This document shows, piece after piece, positions 47,228-56,930 of a stretch of 64,000 nucleotides of DNA. The translations under genes and the position numbers were made by a program. The stretch comes from Adiantum capillus-veneris. Taxonomy: Eukaryota; Streptophyta; Polypodiopsida; Polypodiales; Pteridaceae. Where the stretch lies: NCBI GenBank assembly GCA_014529385.2, contig CM043955.1:137941108-138005107 (forward strand). The letters are read 5' to 3'. Position 1 is the first letter of the stretch, and each line of letters opens with the position of its first letter. The notes under the pieces are model-generated. The model was not told the DNA's origin, searched no databases, and saw nothing but the letters and a program-made list of their open reading frames with translations.

Positions 47228-47386
47228 TGTAACAAATTGTGAGATCCTCCTCCCAACCTCCATTTATATAGGCGGGCTCCTAGCCCCTTGCCCTAGGCTG
47301 ATCCCCTGTCCACACTGCCTAACCCAACCATTGGCCGTAGTCCATGACTATCCTAGTTCTTAGGGTATTGGACCCTTGTCTTGACA
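47228..47386 (-). repeat. chromovirus 3' LTR
   Basis: 159 bp, minus-strand ends TG...CA. Contains TATATAAA on the minus strand (plus TTTATATA, 47264-47271), a TATA box. Pairs with 54312-54482; the first 15-30 bp differ in length. Confidence 0.85.
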
Positions 47387-47811
47387 TTACTCCCCCCTTA
47401 AAGAAGAGTTTTCATCCTCGAAAACAAAAGTGGGAAATTTCTTCTTAAGAACATTAATGTTTTCCCAAGTGGCACCTTCTTCAGGTCAGTCTTTCCACTT
47501 GATTAAGGCTTGTTGTTGTACATGATGTCGTGTACAAACTCATGATAATCCATAACACATTCAGGTTCATGCTGTAAAGTAGGAGGTTCAATGTAATCGA
47601 CCAAAACCTGTTGGTCAATGACGTTGTCGTCCCCATGTAACCGCTTTTGTAGACGGCTTACATGAAAAACCGGATGAATGCGAGAATGTGACGGTAGTAG
47701 TAGTTTGTAGGCACAATCACCAACTCGCTTGAGTATTTTTAAAGGCCCACAATATCGGGAAGATAATTTAGGTGTCGGTCCAGTTTTCAGACTTTTTGAA
47801 TGTTCTGACAC
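47387..47811 (-). pseudogene. chromovirus integrase tail and chromodomain
   Basis: LSSRYCGPLKILKRVGDCAY and IHPVFHVSRLQKRLHGDD (the SH3-like part), then VLVDYIEPP, and in the next frame QQALIKWKD, stop, PEEGATWEN and a terminal FEDENSSLRGE. The W..D..P...ATWE pattern is the chromodomain of chromoviruses, thought to steer insertion to heterochromatin. One in-frame stop lies inside it. Confidence 0.8.
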
Positions 47812-47920
47812 ACGTAAAAATACTTCCTCCCCTTCTTCGAAGGTAACTTGCCGACGTTTCTCATCAGCGTATTTCTTATACCGATCCTGTGCTTGTCGGA
47901 CATTCTGACGCGATCAAGTT

Positions 47921-48237
47921 TCAGCATATCCATGTGGTCTTGGAGAAAATCCTTAATCTGTTGAATTTTTCAGTTGCCAACCCCACCGTAACTGGTGACC
48001 TAGGTTGAAACCCATAGATGAGCATGAAAGGACTAAAGTCTGTTGTGACATGCTTAGAACTGTTGTAGGCAAACTCGAGAATAGGTAAGTATTCTTCCGA
48101 GTCTGTCTGCTTTTTGCTAATGTATGCTCTTAGCATATCCTCTAGCACCTGGTTAACCCATTCCATTTGACCATCTGTTTCTGGATTATCAGTTGTAGCG
48201 AGGCTGAGTTGTGTACCCAATCGTTTAAATACAGCTC
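47921..48237 (-). pseudogene. chromovirus integrase core, part after the hAT insertion
   Basis: LGTQLSLATTDNPETDGQME has the third catalytic acidic residue, then YLPILEFAYNSSKHVTT and SPFMLIYGFQP. The hAT element separates this from the first two catalytic positions. Confidence 0.88.
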
Positions 48238-48245
48238 TCTAGAAG
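48238..48245. other. target-site duplication TCTAGAAG (left)
   Basis: 8-bp duplication, repeated exactly at 49401-49408. Confidence 0.9.
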
Positions 48246-48489
48246 CAGGGATTTTAATTACGCGATGACGCATTTTGTTAAATGTTAATTATTGTTGTTA
48301 TTATCAATATTTTTTTATGTTAATAACATATCTAATGTCATGACCTATAAAAACCGGTAGAAAACGTAGAACCGGCGAGACAACCAACAATCCCGGCTGG
48401 GCCGTCGGGTTTCATATTAAACCCGGCGGGCCCGGCAGGACAAGCAAGAATCCCGCCGGGCCCGTCGTGTACCCCCTCCATATTTGGGG

Positions 48490-48530
48490 GCTCTATATAA
48501 CCCTTCACATCACATCACATCACATCACCT
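48490..48530 (+). promoter_or_regulatory. TATA-type promoter-like segment in the hAT element
   Basis: GGGGGCTCTATATAACCC is followed by a (CACAT)n-like pyrimidine-rich stretch, a typical TATA plus leader arrangement. It could be the promoter of the autonomous parent, kept in the deletion derivative. Confidence 0.45.
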
Positions 48531-48627
48531 CTTCCTCTAAATTTGGTCATCCTTTAAAATTTAGAAGAAAAACTAAAGGTAAAAAATGAATAGTCTTTCA
48601 AAAAAATTAAAACTTAATGTAACTCTG

Positions 48628-49080
48628 ATCATGGATCATTAGTTCTTTTTTGGACTGAACTGATTCTTGAAAGGAGGTAGAAAGGTGAATCTTTGGGTCG
48701 GTATCTCTACATTTGGGATGGATTGATCTCATTTGGTTCACCGTTATATTTGCTAAATTGATTGCTATATTGATTAGAACTTCTATCATGGGTCATTAGT
48801 TCTTTTTTGGACTGAAATGATTCTTGAAAAGAGATAGAAAGGTGAATCTTTGGGTGGATATCTCTACTTTTGGGATGGATTGATCACATGTTTGATTCAC
48901 CACTGTATTTGCTTGCTATTTCGATTAGAGCTCCAATCATGGGTCATTAGTTCTTTTTTGGACTGGACTGATTCATGAAAGGAGGTAGGAAGGTGAATCT
49001 TTGGGTCGATATCTCTACTTTTGGGATGGACTGATCACATATTTGATTCACCGTTGTATTTGCTTGCTCATGTTTGAGTA
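48628..49080. repeat. three tandem units of about 155 bp in the hAT element
   Basis: TCATGG(A/G)TCATTAGTTC starts units at about 48629, 48784 and 48937. They share TTTTTTGGACTG and AGGTGAATCTTTGGGT. Confidence 0.88.
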
Positions 49081-49400
49081 GATTGAGGTTTATTCCCTTC
49101 AGGCTTCACTACTACGCTTGTGTGTGATATTGATTATAACACTAATGTTTGGTTTGAATAATACTTGAAAGAAGAGATAGCATAATGAGCTACAGCGGGC
49201 TAGGCGGGAAAATAGCTTTACCCGGCGTGACCGCCGGGAAGACTCACTAGCCCGGCGGGCCCGGCGGGCTACGAGCCGGTCTCCAGGTCTCCTTGGAGGT
49301 CAAAAAAGATGAATGTCAATTAACAAAATATTTGTTATTTTGCATTTCTATTATTATTAACCTAAAATTATAGTGTGGTCACGTCATTTTGAAATCCCTA

Positions 49401-49408
49401 TCTAGAAG
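49401..49408. other. target-site duplication TCTAGAAG (right)
   Basis: Second copy of the 8-bp duplication. Confidence 0.9.
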
Positions 49409-49900
49409 TGGCTATTAAACTTGGGGTCACGGTCACTGACAATATTACTTGGCAACCCATACAATTTGTATAGATTGTCCACAAATAACCTTGCTAGTTC
49501 CAGTGTCTTAACCATTGATTTGGTCGAAATAAACTTACATAGTTTAGTCAACCTATCTACGACCACCCATACTAAGTCATGACCTCATATAGTGGTTGGT
49601 AAACCTACAATGAAATCAATGGAGATACTTTCCCATTTTCCATTGGAAATTTCCAAAGGATGTAAGAGTCCTCCTGCTTTCAGGCGCTCTGCTTTGTTAA
49701 CTTGACATTTTTGGCAATGCAAGACATAAGCTTGAACAAAGCCATGTAGACCTGGCCAGTAAAATTATCGTCGTACGAGAGAATAAGTTTTTCTAATCCC
49801 CGGGTGCCCTTCACTTGGACTATCATGACATTCATAAAGAATTTGGTGCCAAATGTCTATGTCCGTCGGTACACAAACTCTCCCCTTGTGGAGTAGGTAC
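49409..49900 (-). pseudogene. chromovirus integrase, zinc part and first two catalytic residues
   Basis: FYWPGLHGFVQAYVLHCQKC is the zinc-binding part. WESISIDFIVGLP holds the first Asp, VVVDRLTKLCKFI follows, and YGLPSNIVSDRDPKFNSHF has the second Asp. The reading is lost at the hAT insertion just after this. Confidence 0.85.
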
Positions 49901-49926
49901 CCATTGTCGATGGTGAAATGCTTCCA

Positions 49927-50620
49927 TCACTGTAGTTCATCACTTGAGAAAGGAGAACTAGGTGTGGAGGTTAACTGTTCACTACCTGCATTGGAGTGAG
50001 AAGGATCCCTCTTTTGAACATGGCTCCACACTTTGGAATGTGTTTCATCTTGCTCATATTTGCCCTTGAAAGATTCTAAAAATTCACTATGAAGTTCCAT
50101 GAACAAGAGCGAATTGATCTTTGGCATTCGACTGAGAGCGTCTGCCACTACATTGTATCGGCCTTTGTGATACCTTAACTTGGCATCATATTCTTGAAGG
50201 ATCTCTGCCCACCTGGCTTTTTGACCCTTTAAATATGTTTGTTGTGTAAACCATTTGATGATTTCATGGTCAAACACAATCTCGAACTGAGCACCATACA
50301 GATAGTGACGCCATGTCTTTAAGGCAGACACTATTGCATAGAGTTCACGTTCCTAAGCAGAATAATTTTGCTGAGCTGCATCCAGCTTCTTACTTTCAAA
50401 TGCAATTGGTCGTTCGTCTTGTAAACAGGACTGCTCCAATGGCACAGTCACTGGAATCCGTTTCCAAAACGAATGGTTTCAAAGGATCTACAATAGCTAG
50501 TATAGGAGTTGTAGCTAATGCATCTTGAGTGTTTCAAAACTCTGTTGTGGAGCGGAACCCCATTGAAAAGCCTTACCTTTGCCTTTTAGTTGGTCCATCA
50601 TAGGTACCGCAAGGTGAGCA
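49927..50620 (-). pseudogene. chromovirus RNase H
   Basis: Minus strand, with a TAG in NYSA-stop-ERELYAIVSALKTW, then FEIVFDHEIIKWF, KARWAEILQEYDAKL, YHKGRYNVVADALSR. The upstream part (50620-50345) is frame-shifted, with KLDAAQ.NYSA and an N-terminal DASG-like region that is hard to read. Confidence 0.8.
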
Positions 50621-50883
50621 TAGTTTTTAACGAACCTTCGAAAAAAAACCTGCAAAGCCTAAAAAGATCTGTAATTCTTCCAGATTTTTAGGAGGTGGCC
50701 ATTTCCGGATGGTATCCACTTTGGATCGATCCATGTATAGGCCATTAGCTGAAATGACATGCCCTAAATAATGAATTTCTTCCTTGAGAAAATCACATTT
50801 AGATTCCTTGGCATATAACTTGTTTGCATGTAACAACTCAAACACCTGCCTGAGATGTTGTAAGTGCTCTTCTTCAGAAGCAC

Positions 50884-50891
50884 TATAAACT
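50884..50891. other. target-site duplication TATAAACT (left)
   Basis: Repeated exactly at 51096-51103. Confidence 0.85.
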
Positions 50892-51095
50892 CCCGGGGCG
50901 GTCACTTTTTAGAATGTGTATGCTATCACGTGAGTTAACCAGAGAGGATTATTAAAAGATAAAAATGTATCAAAATGTATACATACAGAGGGGGGTGGGG
51001 CACATAGTGTAAATATAGTGGGTATATTGAGGTATTATTAATAGCCTCTTGAACGCACGTGATATAGGAAGATTTTGATAAGTGACCGCCCCGGG
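50892..51095. mobile_element. 204-bp MITE with CCCGGGGCGGTCACTT ends
   Basis: Terminal inverted repeats of about 40 bp: the left end CCCGGGGCGGTCACTTTTTA and the reverse complement of the right end CCCGGGGCGGTCACTTATCA. Both arms continue to a CACGTG about 40 bp in. It is flanked by TATAAACT on both sides. No coding capacity. The 8-bp duplication allows hAT or another 8-bp-duplicating family. The ends do not look like the hAT element at 48246, so the parent is unknown. Confidence 0.88.
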
Positions 51096-51103
51096 TATAA
51101 ACT
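51096..51103. other. target-site duplication TATAAACT (right)
   Basis: Second copy. Confidence 0.85.
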
Positions 51104-51606
51104 AGAATGTCATCGAGGAACACAATGACAAATTTGCCCAAATATGGTTTCAAGACACTATCCATAAGTGTCATGAATGTCGCGGGTGCATTGACTAACC
51201 CAAAGGGCATCGCCAAAAACTCGTAATGTTCAAACCGTGTTCGGAATGCAGTCTTAGGTATATCGGCAAGCCGAATATAGACATGGGGATATCCTGACCG
51301 CAAGTCGATTTTTGTAAAAATACGAGCATGAGTTAGCTTATCAAATAACCCATCTACCCTTGGCAATGGGTATTTGTTCTTAACTTTAACCACATTCAAA
51401 CCCCGTTAGTCTACGCACATGCACATACTGCCATCCTTTTTCTTCACCAGAAGGATAGGTGAAGCCCATGGTGAAGAACTGGGTTGTATAAACCCTCTGC
51501 TAAGGTAGTCAGCAAGCTGACGTTCCACCTAAGCCGCCTCTAAGTAACTCATATGGTAAGGTGGTTTACTAACAGGTTTACAGCCTGTAGCTACGCCAAT
51601 GCCATG

Positions 51607-52045
51607 TTACACTGAGCGTGTCGGCGGTAAACCTGATGGAAAATCATTAGGAAAGACATATTGAAATTCCTTTAACAATTTTTGTAACTGATTAGCAATG
51701 TTTGCTTGTGTAGAATTAGAAATTGGCAGAATAGAGGAGAGAGAAGCGTGCGGCGTTGAGGAATGTTCAACAGACTCAATGTTAGAAAGGAAATGAGACA
51801 GCAAGTAACACAAGAAAACCTGTTCTATTTCATTATCAGAAATGAGCTGCATAAGCTCGGCAGTACAAATCAGTGGGTGATGATGTTATATCCTTTTCTC
51901 CTAACAACAAAACATGTGTGCCATGGGAATCAAACATCAAACTGTTGTGCTCATAGCTACGCATCAGTGATGGCCCTAGGCTATGCAACCACTCCCCTAC
52001 CAAGAACCACACAGCCCTTTCCATGTTCATAACTTGAAAATCCAA
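51607..52045 (-). pseudogene. chromovirus protease end and linker to RT
   Basis: 52045-51836 gives WLHSLGPSLMRSYEHNSLMF, the protease C-terminal block. The 51852-51607 frame contains LQKLLKEFQYVFPNDFPSGLPP, the usual entry to Ty3 RT, where the RT-linker peptide sits. 51606-51400 has further RT N-terminal words with stops. Confidence 0.75.
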
Positions 52046-52060
52046 ACAAGTAGAGTACCC

Positions 52061-52690
52061 TTATACTTCCAATGGAACAGCTCGGCATTGAGTATCCCAT
52101 ATTTCACTATCATGTCCATTCATCATTGCTACCTTGGAGCGGTGGGTACTCAGAGTTTGAGGCAGTTTGAGATTTTTCACCAATCCGTAATTGATGAAAC
52201 TGTGCGTAGCACCGTCATCTACCGAGATGCACACCTTGTGCCCTTGCAGATATCCGTGCATATGTGCTAACTCATGTGGTCTAAAGGTTTGTTGCCACAT
52301 GGAAGCTGTGAGACAGCATTCATGCACCACCTCAGTGTGTGTTACTTCCACTGTAGAGAACTTGGAGGAAGACTCGAGAGGCAGTAGTTTCACCGTGTGC
52401 ACTACTTTCTCCTTCCCCTGAGCAGCAAATTTCCCCTTGGGACAATCCTTTTTGCCATGGCCTCTTCCTAAGTGTTGAAAACATAGCTTCTCTTTCTTGG
52501 CCTTATCAAAATCCTTAGGGGAGAGAGGACCCCTGGACCCCTTGGGTTTTTTAGATGCATCTGAATTAGTAACTATAAATTTTCTTTTATTGTGCCTGTA
52601 CTGAGTGCGTGTGTTACTATGTGTACTAGCAGGCACGTTACTGTTATGTGTTTTCTTATCATCAGGGTCATCATGAATATGTGCTTTCAC
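52061..52690 (-). pseudogene. chromovirus nucleocapsid and protease
   Basis: A zinc-knuckle-like CFQHLGRGHGKKDCP (first Cys-X-Cys altered to CFQH), then a protease active site VDDGATHSF, where the usual form is DSGATHSF, and VAMMNG. One codon of overlap and a frame shift separate it from gag; 52690 is both the last base of the gag stop and the first of this frame's start. Confidence 0.82.
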
Positions 52691-53514
52691 TATGGCTTCC
52701 TCAAGTGTTTTAGGTCCTGGGATTTGACATACTTCTTAAGTTCTGTAGTCAGACCTTGTATGAACCCTTGTTGAAAGGTATCCAAGCCTTCCAACTTGAG
52801 GATGAAATCCCTATACTGAGAGATATATTCAAGGAGTGACGGATATTGGCACATGGAACACGTGTCCCAAGCGGTCCAGTTCTGATCGGCCTCGTTTGTA
52901 GGCAAAAATTCCTTGCTAAACATTGATTCAAAGGCTGCCCAACTCTGTGGTATGATGTTCTTCTCCTTGAGAGACATCCACCATTTGTAGGCCTTGCCTT
53001 CCAGAATTAAGCTCGTTTGTAGAGATCTTACTACATCCGGAGTTCGCCGTAAGGCGTGAATTCCATCCCCTTTACTGAAAAAGATGTTCACTGCATCCTT
53101 ATTGCGGTCTCGATCTTCGCCCTTGAAAATTGGTGGTTTAAAATTCTTCAATAAATCATCTACCTCTTTAGCAGTGAGAGTATGCAGTGTTTCATTAATT
53201 GGGCCTTGCCCTTGTGTTCCAACATGCTCATGCATGTGGGTGTCAGCCGGACTCTTAGTCTGCTGTTGCATCAATTGAATGACTAATGTGGAAAGTTTAG
53301 TAACATTTTCATTTAAAGCCTTAAAATTTTCATCCATGACTGTCATGCATGTCTGAAGTGCTCGAAATTCTTGAATATTGAGCAATTCATAAGTATCTTC
53401 TCCTACCGTAGCGTCGCGGGTACTCTCCTTGAGAGGATCCGACCACGAGCCGTCATTGGCAGGGTCGGGAGTACTTTGCTCAAAATCGAATGTCATGTTG
53501 ACATCCGAATCCAT
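52690..53514 (-). CDS. chromovirus gag (capsid)
   Basis: A 274-codon frame from ATG 53514. An acidic start (MDSDVNMTFDFEQSTPDP), a coiled segment (NFKALNENVTKLSTLVIQLM), then the retrotransposon gag domain with FKPPIFKGEDRDRN, LILEGKAYKWWMSLKEKN, WAAFESMFSKEFLPTNE and FILKLEGLDTFQQGFIQGL. It is the one apparently intact protein frame of the element. Confidence 0.9.
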   Translation of the reverse strand: MDSDVNMTFDFEQSTPDPANDGSWSDPLKESTRDATVGEDTYELLNIQEFRALQTCMTVMDENFKALNENVTKLSTLVIQLMQQQTKSPADTHMHEHVGTQGQGPINETLHTLTAKEVDDLLKNFKPPIFKGEDRDRNKDAVNIFFSKGDGIHALRRTPDVVRSLQTSLILEGKAYKWWMSLKEKNIIPQSWAAFESMFSKEFLPTNEADQNWTAWDTCSMCQYPSLLEYISQYRDFILKLEGLDTFQQGFIQGLTTELKKYVKSQDLKHLRKP

Positions 53515-54298
53515 GGCTACATAGTGCAGTGAAAGAAGTACTCAGAAAAAATACCTGATTTTGGTAGCACTTGCAAAGTATAGCGAACTCCCCTTTGCGC
53601 ATCGTAGCACTTAATCGTCGAATAAACAATAATTTGCACCGGCAGGGTACAAATCGAACTCCACACCGTGTATGGTTGAAGCTTCACCTTTGAGTCAAAG
53701 CTTAATTGTTGGAAGCTTCAACTATTATGTTGCTTGAACGCCTCTTGAAGTCATCGCAAAAAAATATGCAGGTTCTGTAAATTTCTGCAGGTACTGAGCA
53801 TAGTCAGACTTCGTGAGATGAGATGGGAAGCCGAGTGTTTGCTTCGCCTGGCTTGTGTTGCTCTGGCTTGCTTGACTGCCTTGGTTCACTGAATTTCATG
53901 TGGGAAGGGCCACTAGTAGTGGCCAAGGCCTAAGGCTAATGGCCGAAAGGCCTCACGATGTGAAAATAGGCAAAATTTTGAAGGAAAAAAAACGCAGGCA
54001 GTGGGCCGTTCTCTACGAGCAAGGAGATGGAGATGGTGTGGGTTGCTCAAGCCGGCTATGGCCGTGAGATGGTGGCGCAAATATCTACCTCCCCATGGCG
54101 CTCCTTCCAAGCCAATCTCCTCGCGACTTCATGCACCACACACACAGCTCCCAAACGAGAAAGGCGGCCCGATTTGGCAAGAAAACTATCTATTTTTGGA
54201 AAAGCCCCCCCAAAAAGCCACGGTTCTCACCTAAAGAGCTTGCTTTTAGGGACCTAAAGAGACCACGCCTAGAGAGAGAGTGGAAGAGAGACTCCTAA
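53515..54298. other. chromovirus leader between primer site and gag
   Basis: Untranslated leader of the minus-strand element. Short frames on both strands show no motif. Confidence 0.55.
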
Positions 54299-54310
54299 GC
54301 TCTAATACCA
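54299..54310 (-). other. chromovirus primer-binding site
   Basis: The minus strand TGGTATTAGAGC matches the initiator tRNA-Met complement TGGTATCAGAGC with one mismatch, 1 bp from the LTR. Confidence 0.88.
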
Positions 54311-54311
54311 G

Positions 54312-54482
54312 TGTAAGAACTAGGGAACTAGACTCTGAGATCCTCCTCCCAACCTCCCTTTATATAGGCGGGCTCCTAGCCCCTTGCCCTAGACGGATCC
54401 CCTGTCCACATTGCCTAGACCGACCCTTGGCCGTAGTCCATGACTATCCTAGTTCTTAGGGTACAGGACCCTTGTACTGATA
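54312..54482 (-). repeat. chromovirus 5' LTR
   Basis: 171 bp; the minus-strand TATATAAA (plus TTTATATA, 54359-54366) is a TATA box. Its first outer bases are degenerate (ends TGATA where the partner ends TGACA on the plus strand). Confidence 0.85.
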
Positions 54483-54487
54483 GAAAT
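54483..54487. other. target-site duplication GAAAT (right)
   Basis: Second copy. Confidence 0.8.
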
Positions 54488-55210
54488 ATAGCCTAACCCA
54501 CTATGTACATGGCGGCTATCATATCTATGAGACATCTACCTCTCGAAACATAACCTAACAATGTCCAATTGTTATGAAACTTGAGGGCTTGTCTCTGTAC
54601 ACCTAGAGGACACTACCCTAAAGTCTCTACCCCAATATACTATCTACACAGACACATGAAATCACAATCATGTATTATGTCTGTGACAGAAAAATTCAGG
54701 TCACTGATTTTGAATGTGATTAGGCCTAAGGCGTAGCTTGTCCCGCCATGAATGCGTGGATATATAATAATATTGAAGCAGACACACAGATAGGGAGAAA
54801 ACTTACCTTGAAGCTCAAAAAAGAGCTCTTCACAAGGAATCCAGAACTGCCCATGCTTGGTCTCGATGTGTAGCTCTTGCCATAGCTAACGCGTTGATGG
54901 AGTTGCCTCAGCATTAACGCTCCTGTAGCATGCGTAGAAAGAGAAGGAAGACCCACTCACACATGACACACCGTACATAACATAGTTGAGCCCAAGATTG
55001 ATTTAAAGAAAATTTCTATCTCAAGGTTACAAGGGTTTGGCTTATATACCTCAAGCCTAAGTTGGGTATTTTAGCTAAGAGAGGTACTAATTATAATTAT
55101 TGAGTGAATCTAACTCTCCATCCACTTTCATCTTTACAGGGGTTTTCTCGAGATTTACAACATTAAAAGGACTTCTCCTAATTAGTGAGCTACAATAGTT
55201 GTGTTAACTT
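54488..55210. other. no recognised gene
   Basis: AT-rich flanking sequence. A minus-strand frame at 54956-54726 has no known motif. Confidence 0.45.
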
Positions 55211-55214
55211 TTGT

Positions 55215-55460
55215 AGCACAAGCACCTTAGTCACCAAGCACGACAAAGCACCTCAAGCTTGGGTAGTGTTCCCACAAGCACCTCATCGCCTAGTCGTCAA
55301 AGCATGACAAATACCACAAGTATCTTAGTCAGCAAGCACGCAAGCACCTCAAGAATCTTGGTCATCAAGCACCTCAAGCATCTCAAGCATCTCAGTCATC
55401 AGGCACGACAAGCACTTCAAGCACCTCAAGCTTGGGCCTGGTTCCCACCTCAAGCACAAC
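55215..55460. repeat. minisatellite of AAGCACCTC words
   Basis: Irregular tandem words CAAGCACCTCAAG, CATCTCAAG and CACGACAAGCAC recur through the stretch, with no fixed period. CACCTCAAGCTTGGG...GTTCCCAC occurs twice (about 55250 and 55420). Confidence 0.75.
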
Positions 55461-56199
55461 CCTAGCTTACCTCAGGTCAAAGTACTTCTAACACTAACCA
55501 TTGGAGGTCATTAATGAAGCTAACCCTAATGTCTTTAAGCTCAATTGGCTAGCCTTGCTCTTTGACATACCATCTCTCATTTGGACTCCTTCACCATTGG
55601 CCCCATGTTGAGATAGACCCGTAAGCACATGTCTATATTCTAACTCTTATTCCCGTCTATTCTCCCACATTAAATGATGAGTTCAATATGAGAAAATCAT
55701 TTAGGTTGGCTAGATATTAGATTTTATGACATTACCTCTCTCTTGACATCATATTCGTCCTTGACTATGAGGTAGAAGAGATAAATACTTAGTCATTAGT
55801 CAATGCTTGTTAGCGGGTAGAGGATCCCTTTCTACCCTACGACATCATTCCAAGATGGATGACTAATCCTTTTGGAGCTTGGGAGACATAGCTACCACAA
55901 GCATGCCTTTTCTTTATTCCATTTCATTCTCCCCAGTAGAGTGACAAATTCTACTTGGTGTTCGAGAGACATCGTCATCACAAACATGATTCTAAGCATG
56001 CATAAGTACTACATAAATTTGTGCACAATGAAAAGAGAATTATTCTTATAAGACAAAAACATTGCTCATTTGAAAGAAATTTGTACATTTTCTTTCTCTA
56101 ATGTAGCATTGTAAGCATTGACAAGGTTCATACTATCCTTAAGCTTTATTCCTTGCATCCATCTATCGTCTTCAAAAGGAAAATTTTGAACCTAATAAG
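55461..56199. other. no recognised gene
   Basis: AT-rich. GCTTGGGAGACATAGCTACC and GTTCGAGAGACATCGTCATC, near 55880 and 55960, are imperfect repeats of each other. Nothing else is supported. Confidence 0.4.
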
Positions 56200-56827
56200 A
56201 TACCATCGGATAATCTTACCATGTCATAGTACCTTGTTTTCATGCCAAAGGATAGCTTCGGGTTGTAGCACCTCTTCTTGGTCTTCAATTGGGAGGTTCT
56301 TCAATAATTGGTTCACTTGGTGGCTCTCCTTTGTAGGGCTTAAGTAGGCTCACATGAAAAGCATTGTGTATGAGCCAATGGTTGGGCAACTTGACTTGAT
56401 AAGCCATTTCATTGATTTTCTTTAAAATTCAAAAAGGACCATAGTATCTTTTTGCTAGTTTAGCATCATACTTTTGATCGCTCATAGAACTTTTGCCCGT
56501 CGTTTGATTTAATTGAGCCTTGAGAAACTTAAGTAAGGCCCAATCATTTTCTTTGAATGTTAAGTCCCTTCTATGCTTGTCAGTAGTAGCAGCTTTTTGA
56601 CTATGTTGAGAAATGGACATAGCCTTGTTAATCTTTCGAAAAGGTTCTTGTAGGTCACGGCTATACTCATCGGCAATGAAGATCTTCCCATGGATCGAGT
56701 ATCCTAAGATTGGATATGCAAGAGAGATTTTTTCACAACCAAAAGAGTTTTCTGGATTTATCTCACAAACTCTCACAACCCATAAGCCCGGTGCTTTCCA
56801 GGAAAGACCGCAAATTTCTCGACACAT
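56200..56827 (-). pseudogene. Ty3/gypsy polyprotein 3' fragment (same family as 6085-6351)
   Basis: The minus-strand frame reads YSRDLQEPFRKINKAM, DKHRRDLTFKENDWALLKF, then DAKLAKRYYGPF. After a frame change it continues ILKKINEMAYQVKLP, WLIHNAFHVSLLKPYKGEPP. This is the integrase C-terminal region. Immediately upstream on the same strand is the palindrome at 56753-56921, part of which is read as codons (ICGLSWKAPGLW), so the coding fragment is fused to foreign sequence. Confidence 0.75.
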
Positions 56828-56921
56828 TTTTGGTGAACCCGACGCGAATTGTGTCGAGAAATTTGCGGTCTTGCCAGGAAAGCACCGGGCTTATGGCTGT
56901 GAGAGTTTGTGAGAGAAATCC
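56753..56921. repeat. near-perfect palindrome with 73-bp arms
   Basis: 56753-56825 pairs with 56851-56921 with about three mismatches or one-base gaps. The loop is 25 nt (56826-56850). Arms run from GGATTTATCTCACAAAC to AATTTCTCGACAC. GAGAGTTTGTG also occurs just before the gag start at 60012. Confidence 0.92.
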
Positions 56922-56930
56922 AAAAAACTA

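Larger units (their letters stand above)
48246..49400. mobile_element. non-autonomous hAT-type transposon
   Basis: 1155 bp between identical 8-bp duplications TCTAGAAG. The ends are imperfect inverted repeats: left CAGGGATTTTAATTACGCGA, right (reverse complement) TAGGGATTTCAAAATGACG. An 8-bp duplication with CAGGG/TAGGG-type ends is the hAT signature. There is no transposase frame. Near both ends lie GC-rich clusters of CCCGGCGGGCCCGG (48370-48475; 49195-49285), likely subterminal binding repeats. A TATA box and CATCA repeats are at 48490-48530, and three 155-bp tandem units are inside. It interrupts the chromovirus integrase between the second and third catalytic residues. Confidence 0.9.
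50627..51399 (-). pseudogene. chromovirus reverse transcriptase, split by a MITE
   Basis: NKYPLPRVDGLFDKLTHARI, FTKIDLRSGYPHVYIR (motif A Asp), YEFLAMPFGLVNAPATFM, GKFVIVFLDDILVY (catalytic DD). The 204-bp MITE (50892-51095) falls right after this box. The frame resumes as SEEEHLQHLRQVF, SKCDFLKEEIHYLGHVIS, FLGFAGFFSKVR. Because the MITE and its duplication total 212 bp, the frame is also shifted. Confidence 0.9.
47228..54482 (-). mobile_element. Ty3/gypsy chromovirus with both LTRs and nested insertions
   Basis: A 7255-bp minus-strand element bounded by short LTRs (159 and 171 bp) and target duplications GAAAT. A tRNA-Met primer site sits by the 5' LTR and a polypurine tract (AAGGGGGGAGT) by the 3' LTR. 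Gag, protease, RT, RNase H, integrase and a chromodomain-like tail can be read in order, with stops. A 1155-bp hAT element (48246-49400) and a 204-bp MITE (50892-51095) lie inside, so the chromovirus is older than both. Confidence 0.9.
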
